A program made the translations under genes and the position numbers. Of a stretch of DNA of 8,190 nucleotides, positions 1-6,153 are shown one piece after another. Below the pieces are notes generated by a model that saw only the letters and a list, made by a program, of their open reading frames with translations, was not told the DNA's origin and ran no database searches. The first letter of the stretch is position 1. Each line of letters starts with the position of its first letter. The DNA is from an uncultured bacterium (GTDB lineage: Bacteria > Bdellovibrionota_C > UBA2361 > SZUA-149 > CALKYB01): positions 1-8,190 of the forward strand of contig CALKYB010000226.1 of the NCBI GenBank assembly GCA_938003565.1, given 5' to 3'.

Positions 1-96
1 AAATTTCAAACAACTCACGACAAGCTTGATCCTGAGCTAACCCATAACCAGGCCGAATATAAAACAAGGAGTTTGGTGGATAGCAACCAACTATAA
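1..96 (+). CDS. Possible 3' end of a convergent unknown gene (partial)
   Basis: The first plus-strand frame is open from the window edge for 31 codons and ends at TAA (94-96), two bases short of the convergent stop of the YjgR-type ATPase gene. The translation is hydrophilic and ends in RSLVDSNQL. No domain is recognisable. An open run of this length is not rare by chance. A minus-strand frame is also open from 106 to the edge, but it has no ATG and no ribosome binding site, so the convergent tail is preferred. The tight packing against the neighbouring stop is the main argument for a real gene. This is a weak call. Confidence 0.3.
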   Translation, partial: KFQTTHDKLDPELTHNQAEYKTRSLVDSNQL

Positions 97-98
97 AA

Positions 99-1583
99 CT
101 ATCTCTTCAGACTTCCCAAAAGTCCCCTCATGACCCGTCTACCCATGGAACTCCCCACACTTCTCATCATTGATTTAAGAAAGGCTTCTCCCATACCCTG
201 TCGATTATGCCCCTTAGATTTACGCTTAGTCTTTCTTTCATAAGCTTCCTCTTCCGCTTCTTCAGCTTCCTGGGCTTTTCTTAGGTCCTCTTCTCTTTTC
301 TTCAACAATTCAAATGCTGACTCCCTATCAACCATTTCCTCATAAACCCCTTTTAGGGGAGAGGAGCTAAACCTCCCTTCTCTTTCTTCAGGAGAAATCG
401 GGCCGATTTGAGATTCTGGCGGAGCAATCAAAACCTCTTGAACCACCGTAGGTGTTCCATCAGCATCAAGAACCGAAACCAAAGCCTCACCAACGCCTAG
501 CTCCGTGATAATCTTCTCTGTATCCAAGTCTGGGTTGGAACGAAAAGTTTGAGCTGCGGCTTTGACAGCTTTCTGATCTTTCGGGGTAAACGCCCTCAGA
601 GCATGTTGAACCTTATTCCCCAACTGCCCGAGAACTTCCTCTGGAATATCCATAGGGTTTTGAGTAACAAAATATACACCCACTCCTTTGGAGCGAATTA
701 AGCGTACCACCTGCTCAATCTTACTCTGTAAAGCTTTAGGAGTTTCATCAAAGAGGAGGTGAGCTTCATCGAAGAAAAATACCAGTTTGGGCTTTTCCGG
801 ATCCCCAACTTCCGGCATTTGCTCAAACAACTCTGAGAGCAACCACAAGAGAAAAGTAGAATAAAGGCGAGGATCTGACATCAAACTAGTCGCATCAAGA
901 ACACTAATGACTCCATTGCCAGAAAAGTCTTTTTGCATAATATGATCTAACTTGAGAGCTGGTTCTCCAAAAAATATGTCCCCACCTCCCTCATTCAAAG
1001 TTACCAATCGCCTTTGAATAGCTCCAAGAGTTGCGGCAGAAAGATTACCATATTCTTTCTTCAACTCTTTATCATTCTCATCCATCCACTGAATCATCGA
1101 TTTCAAGTCTTTGAGATCCAATAGTAGAAGACCCTCATCATCAGCAATGGTGAAGGCAATCTCTAACACTCCCTCTTGAACATCGTTAAGATCCATTAAG
1201 CGACTTAACAGCAAGGGACCCATTTCAGAAACTGTTGTACGCACTGGGTGCCCAGTTTTTCCAAAGAAATCCCAAAACAACACTGGATTACCGCGGGGAC
1301 TGTAGGAATCAATCTTTATCTTATCGAGGCGCTCTTTTATTTTTTCATTTGGAACTATTTCCTTAGAAATTCCAGAGAGATCACCTTTCACATCAGCTGC
1401 GAAAACAGGAACTCCTTGCTGGGCAAACCCCTCAGCTAGAACTTGCATACTAACGGTCTTACCAGTTCCAGTAGCACCAGCAATCAAGCCATGACGGTTC
1501 GCCATCTTAGGCAATATGGACACTTTTTCTCCATTTGAGGAGCCGCCTACCAGAATACCCCCTGACGCTGATTCACTACTCAT
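99..1583 (-). CDS. yjgR: YjgR-type HerA/DUF853 family ATPase
   Basis: This 494-residue protein is a close match in plan and length to the YjgR (DUF853, HerA-like helicase) family of RecA-fold P-loop ATPases, about 500 residues. The Walker A motif GATGTGKT is at residues 36-43, preceded by the family pattern MANRHGLIAG. Walker B is LVFFFDEAH at about 267-275, with D272 and E273 as the likely metal and catalytic residues. It is followed by a sensor-like TQNP (307-310) and the LGNKVQHALRAFTPKDQ segment (321-337). Residues 420-455 are very rich in Glu, Lys and Arg and probably form a coiled coil, and the C-terminus is basic. No signal peptide is present, so it should be cytoplasmic. The ATG has a good ribosome binding site (GGGAG, 7 bases upstream). 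It lies 46 bp downstream of the lipoprotein gene and is probably cotranscribed with it. The substrate of YjgR proteins is not established; a HerA-like DNA or protein translocase role is inferred from the fold. Confidence 0.93.
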   Translation of the reverse strand: MSSESASGGILVGGSSNGEKVSILPKMANRHGLIAGATGTGKTVSMQVLAEGFAQQGVPVFAADVKGDLSGISKEIVPNEKIKERLDKIKIDSYSPRGNPVLFWDFFGKTGHPVRTTVSEMGPLLLSRLMDLNDVQEGVLEIAFTIADDEGLLLLDLKDLKSMIQWMDENDKELKKEYGNLSAATLGAIQRRLVTLNEGGGDIFFGEPALKLDHIMQKDFSGNGVISVLDATSLMSDPRLYSTFLLWLLSELFEQMPEVGDPEKPKLVFFFDEAHLLFDETPKALQSKIEQVVRLIRSKGVGVYFVTQNPMDIPEEVLGQLGNKVQHALRAFTPKDQKAVKAAAQTFRSNPDLDTEKIITELGVGEALVSVLDADGTPTVVQEVLIAPPESQIGPISPEEREGRFSSSPLKGVYEEMVDRESAFELLKKREEDLRKAQEAEEAEEEAYERKTKRKSKGHNRQGMGEAFLKSMMRSVGSSMGRRVMRGLLGSLKR

Positions 1584-1629
1584 AAAAACTCTCCCTTAGA
1601 AGACAAGCACTAGCTTTGTTGCCTCGATT

Positions 1630-2421
1630 CTATTCAACACCCAAAGATTCTTTCAACTCACCTACTATTCGATCCAGAGAATTATTTAACTGCTCTATTC
1701 CTTTAGCATCCAAACTACTAGCACTCGCTAAACTCTTCTCCGTCTCAGCCAAACTAGAATTGAATACCTCCATGTCTTTTGAGACCTTTGCTTTTGCGTC
1801 GGTGACGATTTTCAAAGCCTTTTCCTTTGCAAGCTCCAGCTCCTTATCGAATTTTGCAAATTCTTCGTCTAGGTTCTTTATATAGTCAGCCTTTTTACTA
1901 TTCGCCAATTCTTTAACCCTAGCTGTCCGTTTCATAATACTGGCTGCAGCATTGGAATCATCAGCCTTCGCAGCAACACGAGCTTCCTCTCCCTTTGCAC
2001 CTAAAGACTGCTTAGCATCAGCTTCTTCTTTAACAACATCAGTAACTTCCGACGCTTTTTGTCGAGCTGTCGCCACTAGATCCTCCGAGGAATCCTTAAT
2101 CTTCGCCACCTCTGCTTTTTTTGGCTCAGGCTTAGCCTCACTCTTTTTAACTAAATCCAATTCTTGTGAAGACTCCACCTCGCTCTCTACTTTGTCAGCT
2201 TTATCTTCACTCTCATCACCTTTCTTGGGCTCAGAACCCCCACTGGATACCGCTCCCAATAAGGTCTTTGACTTCTGAGAACTCTTTGTAATTGCCGAGG
2301 CTGTTTGAGATTTATCACTCTTAATCCCTGCATTCCGAACACGCTCCTCGTAACTGGTTCCACAACCTGATAAGAAAAGCGAAGCCAAAAAAAGTGTAGC
2401 TAGTAATATCTTCACGAACAT
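1630..2421 (-). CDS. Predicted lipoprotein with charged coiled-coil body
   Basis: This 263-residue protein has a classic lipoprotein signal: Lys4, a hydrophobic stretch (residues 5-17) and the lipobox LSGC with the lipidated Cys at 20. Gly at +2 is compatible with outer-membrane sorting in enteric rules, but this is not certain for other phyla. Residues 30-110 are low-complexity and rich in Ser, Lys, Glu and Asp, probably disordered. Residues 110-255 are rich in Ala, Lys and Glu with heptad-like spacing and should form long helices or a coiled coil. No catalytic domain is recognisable; it may be a structural or tethering envelope protein. AGGA lies about 9 bases before the ATG. The YjgR-type ATPase gene follows after 46 bp. 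The preceding 130-base gap carries a weak promoter candidate, so this pair may form its own transcription unit. Confidence 0.85.
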   Translation of the reverse strand: MFVKILLATLFLASLFLSGCGTSYEERVRNAGIKSDKSQTASAITKSSQKSKTLLGAVSSGGSEPKKGDESEDKADKVESEVESSQELDLVKKSEAKPEPKKAEVAKIKDSSEDLVATARQKASEVTDVVKEEADAKQSLGAKGEEARVAAKADDSNAAASIMKRTARVKELANSKKADYIKNLDEEFAKFDKELELAKEKALKIVTDAKAKVSKDMEVFNSSLAETEKSLASASSLDAKGIEQLNNSLDRIVGELKESLGVE

Positions 2422-2513
2422 TTTCTAAATTCCTAAAAAAGTTAACAAAAGAGCAAAGCCTCTAACTTACCCGACTTATACGCCACGGACTCTAGGGGGC
2501 TGCACATCTAGAT

Positions 2514-2542
2514 CTAATAATTTTTAGCTACCAGAGCAACAA
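2514..2542 (-). promoter_or_regulatory. Weak promoter candidate for lipoprotein-ATPase pair
   Basis: On the minus strand, TTGTTG (2542-2537) and TATTAG (2519-2514) are separated by 17 bases, with 3/6 and 4/6 matches to the sigma-70 hexamers. The site sits in the 130-base gap between the PqiA-like stop and the lipoprotein start. The -10 end overlaps two nested 8-base palindromes, ATCTAGAT (2506-2513) and TAGATCTA (2509-2516), which could be an operator. No hairpin with a T-run is visible in this gap, so read-through from the PqiA-like gene is also possible. Confidence 0.28.
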
Positions 2543-2551
2543 CTATTCTGA

Positions 2552-3034
2552 CTAATTGACTACTTTAATCTTGGCCACTATGGCCAATAGAACAGACAAG
2601 GCAAAAAAAACAACTCCCGGCAAAAGTTTCACTTCTGTTCCTCCGGGCATACCCTTTAGAACTAAAACCAACAAAGCTATTACGAATATATCTAGCATCG
2701 AGAATTTTCCAAGATGAGACAGAAGCTCGAGAGTCCTCCCAGGCACTTCCCCACCAACCCTACTGGCATGCACACTCCAAAGAACACTCAATTTCAGAAG
2801 TGGAAAAACCAGAGAGAAAAAGAGTAGAATGAATCCTATAAACAATTCCCCTTCAGAGAGAAGATCAAAAATTCCTGACACTATAGAAAAAACTTTTTTC
2901 TCGCCGTACTCAGGTGAAAGAATCTTAACAGCTCCAGTGAAACTTCCATACTGGGGGTCAACTTCCAAGCAAGGTAAGAAAACTCCCAAAGCAAAGAACA
3001 AGCTGGAGACAAAACAGAGTAAATGAATCTTCAT
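2552..3034 (-). CDS. Small single-domain PqiA-family membrane protein
   Basis: This 160-residue inner-membrane protein has four predicted membrane helices: about residues 4-22, 62-86, 112-127 and 137-155. The PqiA family signature is clear: FPLLK at 77-81 at the end of helix 2, and GKFSMLDIFVIALLV at 109-123 leading into helix 3. Canonical PqiA is about 400 residues with two such domains and zinc-ribbon cysteines, so this is a half-size version lacking them. PqiA proteins work with MCE proteins in envelope lipid transport in enterics. No MCE gene is in this window, so that role is only inferred. The ATG at 3034 has no good ribosome binding site; the nearest purine run (GGAAGAGAG) is about 16 bases upstream. 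A frame from the upstream C2-like gene that ends TGA (3033-3031) overlaps this ATG as ATGA, suggesting translational coupling. Confidence 0.87.
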   Translation of the reverse strand: MKIHLLCFVSSLFFALGVFLPCLEVDPQYGSFTGAVKILSPEYGEKKVFSIVSGIFDLLSEGELFIGFILLFFSLVFPLLKLSVLWSVHASRVGGEVPGRTLELLSHLGKFSMLDIFVIALLVLVLKGMPGGTEVKLLPGVVFFALSVLLAIVAKIKVVN

Positions 3035-3070
3035 TTCAAAATATCATGACTCTCTTCCATATCCAGGACT

Positions 3071-3625
3071 CTAAGAATGACGCGTCTTACCCCCCCCTTC
3101 CTTAAAGTTAAGAGTCTGTTCTCCGAGAAGCAACTCAGATGTAGACAGTTTCACAACTCCAGCCAACTCTTTTATCCCAAGAAGATCTTCATCAAACACG
3201 CTAAGAGTAATACTCTCCCCCGCTCGAATTGAAATCCTACCCCCTTTAATCATGTCATCAATGGATGTATTTTGGCCACTCAACGCTATTTTACGTAAAT
3301 CGACTTCAGATGTTGACCACTGAGCAAGAAATGTATTTTCCTTCACTGAACTCTTAAAAATATCAGCGCCACGCCAACCAAGTGTAACACTCAAGTCAGG
3401 TGCGGAGCCGTCACTATCCCATCGCTCTCCACTATCTTGCGAAGCTCTCAACTCTACTAGCTTAACCAGGACATAGTAATCACCTCCGAGCTTAACTCGA
3501 GAGAGCCTATCCGCAGCGTTAACGCGATCGAACCCGGGCAGATTATTAGAGTTAGCAAAATAAACCCCTAGCCCTACGACTACCAAAATAAAAAACGGAA
3601 GAAATTTAAAAAGGCGTGGATTCAT
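3071..3625 (-). CDS. Membrane-anchored C2-like domain protein, possible 3' frameshift
   Basis: As written, this encodes 184 residues: one N-terminal membrane helix (about 6-24) and a periplasmic or outer-facing beta-rich domain (48-175). The domain resembles a C2 sandwich: strand YYVLVKLVEL, then WDSDGSAPDLSVTL (69-82), an xFLAQWS element (99-104), and ITLSVFDEDL (139-148) with Asp145 and Asp147 where C2 domains often bind calcium. The C2 assignment is by motif only. A G8 run (minus strand, plus coordinates 3090-3097) codes Gly-Gly-Gly six residues before the end. With seven G the frame would run on to 197 residues (tail VRRVILRVLDMEE then seven more) and stop in an ATGA overlap with the PqiA-like ATG. 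That tail looks like a closing beta strand, so the annotated end KTRHS may be an artefact or an off-state. The ribosome binding site is weak (GGTAA directly before the ATG). Confidence 0.78.
   Translation of the reverse strand: MNPRLFKFLPFFILVVVGLGVYFANSNNLPGFDRVNAADRLSRVKLGGDYYVLVKLVELRASQDSGERWDSDGSAPDLSVTLGWRGADIFKSSVKENTFLAQWSTSEVDLRKIALSGQNTSIDDMIKGGRISIRAGESITLSVFDEDLLGIKELAGVVKLSTSELLLGEQTLNFKEGGGKTRHS
3090..3097 (-). repeat. Homopolymeric G8 tract near 3' end of C2-like gene
   Basis: Eight consecutive C on the plus strand read as G8 in the gene. Eight G gives a 184-residue product; seven G gives 197 residues ending in an overlap with the next gene; six or nine G gives an immediate TAA after the glycines (178 or 179 residues). 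Runs like this are both sequencing-error hotspots and known contingency loci. Confidence 0.9.
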
Positions 3626-3712
3626 TTACCAAAAAGTGGTGCCTCATTAGAGAAGAAAACTCTACACCAGGCCTGCGACCCTCAACACGCAACTAGTCCT
3701 TAGGTTTTGACC

Positions 3713-3746
3713 AGAAAATATCAAACAAAGCCCGCCAGTCTGGGCT
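3713..3746 (-). terminator. Rho-independent-like terminator after SPFH gene
   Basis: Starting 8 bases past the SPFH gene stop codon, the minus strand carries AGCCC (3746-3742), an 8-base loop and GGGCT (3733-3729). It is followed by a T-rich stretch TTTGTTTGATATTTT. The stem is only 5 bp and the T-run is interrupted, so termination may be partial, which would allow some transcription into the C2-like gene. Confidence 0.45.
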
Positions 3747-3753
3747 CCACTAA

Positions 3754-4617
3754 CTATTCAAGTTTGCTAACGTCGATAAACGGAACTGCTCCACCTCCAC
3801 TAATTTTCGGCAATTGACCGTTCCAGCGCTCAATACTTCGCAGACGAATAAGTTGAGGGTTGTTCTTCAAAGCTTCCGCCTCAATTCGAATAGCTTCCGC
3901 TCGAGCTTTAGATTGAATCTCTGTTTCAAATGCAGATGCAGCAGCAGCCAGTTTTTTCTCCTCAGCTGCAGCTTCCGCCTGAGTTACTCGTCTTAATTTT
4001 TCGTTTTTAGCCTGCAAAGCTTCCTGCTCCGCCCTAACCTTCAATTCAATCGCTTTGTTAAACTCCTGAGAAAAATCAAAATCAGTGATAGCCACGTTCG
4101 CAATAGACATAGCTCCAGGGACACCTTTCTCTTTTAGGGTAGCGCTAATAAAATTAGATATAGCTTTTTGAATTTGTATCTTAACCTCTTCACGCTTTGT
4201 AATCAGTTGTTCAGCGGAATACTGGGCGGTAACAGCCTTCACCGACTCCTGTATCGCTGGCAAAACTAGAATACCTCTTAAATCATCGCGATTTCCAATC
4301 TTCTGAAAGGTCAATGGTGCAATTCCTCCATTTAGCGAAAACTGAACTGTAACTTTAGTTGTTACACTTTGAAGATCGCGGGATGAGGAAGCAGAAGATG
4401 TTTCTGCTTTGGTCAGTCTGATATCCATTTCCTCAATGTGATCAACAAACGGGATCTTGAAATGAAACCCCTCTGGCAAAACGGTCTTCTTGATAGCACC
4501 TAGACGCTTAACCACACCAACATGACCTGCATCGACAATTTTGTATGAATTACTAAAAATTAAAAATCCCAAAAATAGAAAAACAAATCCGAAAGATGCG
4601 ATGAAATTTTTAAACAT
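3754..4617 (-). CDS. SPFH/Band 7 (prohibitin-type) membrane protein
   Basis: This 287-residue protein (from ATG 4617) has one N-terminal membrane helix (about 2-22). A Band 7/SPFH domain follows (about 24-195), starting IVDAGHVGVVKRLGAI and including GFHFKIPFVDHIEEMDIRL, SRDLQSVTTKVTVQFSL and PAIQESVKAVTAQYSAEQLITKR in separate stretches. An Ala/Glu/Lys coiled coil (about 190-250) precedes the tail VPFIDVSKLE. The order and length match bacterial prohibitin-like proteins, which form ring or cage oligomers at the inner membrane and often modulate membrane proteases. No protease gene is nearby, and it lacks the partner gene expected for an HflK/HflC pair. A TTG four codons upstream (4629) keeps the frame, but the ATG directly precedes the membrane helix and is preferred. 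The start has only a weak GGTAG. It is the first gene of the leftward block and is followed by a terminator-like hairpin. Confidence 0.93.
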   Translation of the reverse strand: MFKNFIASFGFVFLFLGFLIFSNSYKIVDAGHVGVVKRLGAIKKTVLPEGFHFKIPFVDHIEEMDIRLTKAETSSASSSRDLQSVTTKVTVQFSLNGGIAPLTFQKIGNRDDLRGILVLPAIQESVKAVTAQYSAEQLITKREEVKIQIQKAISNFISATLKEKGVPGAMSIANVAITDFDFSQEFNKAIELKVRAEQEALQAKNEKLRRVTQAEAAAEEKKLAAAASAFETEIQSKARAEAIRIEAEALKNNPQLIRLRSIERWNGQLPKISGGGAVPFIDVSKLE

Positions 4618-4680
4618 AAAATCTACCAAGAAAATCTTAAATTAACCCACTGTCTCCCGCTTCTAAGCGAGGCCTCAACC

Positions 4681-4689
4681 TTTATAACA
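4681..4689 (-). promoter_or_regulatory. Extended -10 promoter candidate for SPFH gene
   Basis: The minus strand reads TGTTATAAA (4689-4681), a TGn extended -10 followed by a 5/6 match to TATAAT. No matching -35 hexamer is seen, which extended -10 promoters tolerate. It would give a leader of about 55-60 bases that contains the small hairpin at 4658-4669. Confidence 0.35.
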
Positions 4690-4783
4690 TTTCTCCAACA
4701 AAGTTCTAGAGCCCACTCGAGACCAAGGCTCATAAACTAATCTTGCGAAATCCAGACAAAAAAAGCATACAAGCTAGCAAAAC

Positions 4784-4799
4784 TCTCTAAAACTAGAGA
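4784..4799. repeat. Perfect inverted repeat TCTCTA-AAAC-TAGAGA
   Basis: The arms are 6 bp each with a 4-base spacer, in the middle of the divergent intergenic region. It could be a dyad operator or a small hairpin; the A-rich flanks give it no clear terminator character. The half-site resembles the ATCTCTA/TAGAGAT heptamers found at 4908, 5986, 6033 and 6080. Confidence 0.45.
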
Positions 4800-4998
4800 A
4801 AAAACACCGAGCCCAATCATATAACTATGGACACATTTTCATGGACTAGAATTCTGCCCATAATTGCTCTTAAGTAGTAGGATCAACTCTTAACCGCATG
4901 GTTTACATAGAGATTACAAAAACCTTCACCGAATAATAGATCACGAATTTGGACAAAATTTAGTGCTAATAATTAGCTACTATCCAAAAAAGGCAATA

Positions 4999-5871
4999 AT
5001 GATGACTCGCATAATATTCGTACTAACTCTAACTTTAACATTGGCCTTAACCGCTGAAGCCATTGCTCAATCAAACTCAGCTACTTCATCTCCCCATAAA
5101 AATAAACCTACATCTAAAGACAAAAGTCCTTGGTCATTTAACAAAGAGCGCTGCGATAATTGGGCCTTAATTCCCTATGAACAAAACATGATTCAAAATA
5201 ATGTTTGGAACGGTCGTAGTATGCGCAAAAAAAATTACAGTCTATGTATCGAACTAACTGGAACTGTAGAGAACCCTGTTCCAGTTTGGCGATATGATTT
5301 CCTTACTGAAGCAGATGGGGGGAAATATGACGTAAAAGCCTACCCACAAGTTTACTATGGCCATAAGCGTCAATCCACTCCCTCCGGAAGCGCAGCTGAA
5401 CTTGGACTACCGGCGTTTATTAAAGACTTAGAAAACTTTAAGGTCACATACCAGTATAGAGAAAACGGTATCGGTGAGCGAAACGTCGCCCTAGAATCAT
5501 TCTTTCACACCACATGTGACATACGACCAGACAACCAAGAATTTGAATTAATGATATGGGTTGGAAAACCAACGATACGATCCGGTGGAACTGATAAAAT
5601 CGGTGAGGTGAAGCTCGATGGTGCAATGTGGGACGTTTGGCTAAACAAGAATCTCAAATGGGGCTATGTATCTTTTGTAAGACAAAAACCATCGAATTCA
5701 GGCATCATCAACTGGAATACCTTCGTTGATTGGACCCTCAAACACGGCCCAGCCATGGGTGTGCCAAAACTAAACCCCAAATCATGTATGAACACTATCG
5801 AACTTGGAACAGAGATATTTTGGGGGAAGGGAGAATTTATTCTTGAAAAATTTAAGGTTGATAGGTTTTAA
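4999..5871 (+). CDS. Secreted GH12 endoglucanase/xyloglucanase
   Basis: This 290-residue protein is an exported glycoside hydrolase family 12 enzyme; the family hydrolyses beta-1,4-glucans or xyloglucan with retention of configuration. Signal peptide: Arg4, a hydrophobic core (5-19) and a likely cut after AIA (23). A Ser/Thr/Lys-rich linker (25-45) precedes the catalytic domain. Family landmarks in order: NNVWN (67-71), YPQVYYGHK (115-123), NVALESFF (162-169), ELMIW (183-187) with Glu183 as nucleophile, and GTEIFWGKG (270-278) with Glu272 as acid/base. Four cysteines (52, 83, 173, 263) could form disulfides. Two adjacent ATGs (4999, 5002) follow AAGG at 4990-4993 and either could start; a GTG at 4963 would add residues ahead of the signal peptide and is rejected. 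No carbohydrate-binding module is present. It stands alone, divergent from the SPFH gene, with a structured gap after it. Substrate preference cannot be read from the sequence. Confidence 0.92.
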   Translation: MMTRIIFVLTLTLTLALTAEAIAQSNSATSSPHKNKPTSKDKSPWSFNKERCDNWALIPYEQNMIQNNVWNGRSMRKKNYSLCIELTGTVENPVPVWRYDFLTEADGGKYDVKAYPQVYYGHKRQSTPSGSAAELGLPAFIKDLENFKVTYQYRENGIGERNVALESFFHTTCDIRPDNQEFELMIWVGKPTIRSGGTDKIGEVKLDGAMWDVWLNKNLKWGYVSFVRQKPSNSGIINWNTFVDWTLKHGPAMGVPKLNPKSCMNTIELGTEIFWGKGEFILEKFKVDRF

Positions 5872-5906
5872 ATAACGGGAGCAAGTCCCTTAGCGTAGTC
5901 TCAGGA

Positions 5907-5950
5907 CCCTCAGCTTCACTGTTTCGATCTCAGGGCTGAAGCTGTCAGGG
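5907..5950. repeat. Long inverted repeat after GH12 gene
   Basis: CCCT-CAGCTTCA (5907-5918) pairs with TGAAGCTG (5937-5944) and, across a 2-base TC bulge, AGGG (5947-5950). The total is 12 bp around an 18-base loop. It starts 35 bases after the GH12 stop. It may protect the mRNA 3' end or form part of a terminator, but no T-run follows; the next bases are ATCCCCC. Confidence 0.6.
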
Positions 5951-5985
5951 ATCCCCCTTAAAGGCTCAATATTTCAACTACTTAG

Positions 5986-6039
5986 TAGAGATACCTCAGT
6001 CTGAATTAATCTGACTCGAGACTAGGCTGGGAATCTCTA
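5986..6039. repeat. Two-part imperfect hairpin with TAGAGAT/ATCTCTA arms
   Basis: The outer arms TAGAGAT (5986-5992) and ATCTCTA (6033-6039) pair perfectly over 7 bp. After a small internal loop, CTCAGTC (5995-6001) pairs with GGCTGGG (6025-6031) over 7 bp as RNA, using two U-G wobbles. The wobbles favour an RNA stem on the plus strand over a DNA operator. The loop is 23 bases. Confidence 0.45.
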
Positions 6040-6076
6040 AAGAACTTACAAACCGTTTTTGCACCATCAAGACTTG

Positions 6077-6111
6077 CTAATCTCTATTTGCTAAGCTGAA
6101 ACTAGAGTTAG
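6077..6111. repeat. Bulged inverted repeat CTAA(T)CTCTA / TAGAGTTAG
   Basis: CTAA (6077-6080) and CTCTA (6082-6086), separated by a bulged T, pair with TAGAGTTAG (6103-6111), 9 bp around a 16-base loop. The left arm contains ATCTCTA (6080-6086), which could instead pair with TAGAGAT at 5986-5992, so two alternative folds exist with the preceding hairpin. Confidence 0.4.
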
Positions 6112-6153
6112 ACCAATTGCATTACGCTATCAGAAACTGGACTCGCTCTTTGC

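Larger units (their letters stand above)
4618..4998. other. Divergent intergenic region, SPFH and GH12 genes
   Basis: These 381 bases hold no convincing gene; the only open frames are of a dozen or so codons without ribosome binding sites. The region should contain the leftward SPFH promoter and the rightward GH12 promoter. Visible structure: CGCTT-CT-AAGCG (4658-4669), in the predicted SPFH leader; TCTCTA-AAAC-TAGAGA (4784-4799), a perfect 6-bp stem; and a further copy of TAGAGAT (4908-4914), a heptamer repeated in the gap after the GH12 gene. No good -35/-10 pair was found for the GH12 gene. TGGACA (4950-4955) resembles a -35 box, but nothing suitable lies 16-18 bases further on. Confidence 0.6.

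Noticed and set aside
73..90. TTGGT/ACCAA inverted repeat beyond the ATPase stop
   Set aside because: It has a 5-bp stem with an 8-base loop and only a delayed, broken T-run; too weak to call a terminator.
1248..3026. Plus-strand open frames at 1248-1439, 1616-1885, 1952-2278 and 2829-3026
   Set aside because: They lie antisense within well-supported minus-strand genes, have no ribosome binding sites or recognisable domains, and mirror the composition of those genes.
3524..3540. GGGTTCGATC T-loop-like sequence on the minus strand
   Set aside because: It encodes the PGFDR segment of the C2-like protein, and no tRNA cloverleaf surrounds it.
3814..3996. Plus-strand open frame antisense to the SPFH gene
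   Set aside because: It is the complement of the Ala/Glu-rich coiled-coil region and is Ser/Phe-rich as such shadows are.
4618..4629. TTG start for the SPFH protein four codons upstream
   Set aside because: The ATG at 4617 sits directly before the membrane helix and has a comparable weak GGTAG upstream; nothing favours TTG.
4963..4998. GTG start for the GH12 protein
   Set aside because: It would add twelve residues ahead of a normal signal peptide and has no ribosome binding site, while AAGG precedes the ATG pair at 4999 and 5002.
5915..5935. tRNA-like T-loop TTTCGATCT in the gap after the GH12 gene
   Set aside because: The flanking bases do not form a T-stem, and no acceptor, D or anticodon arms fit around it.
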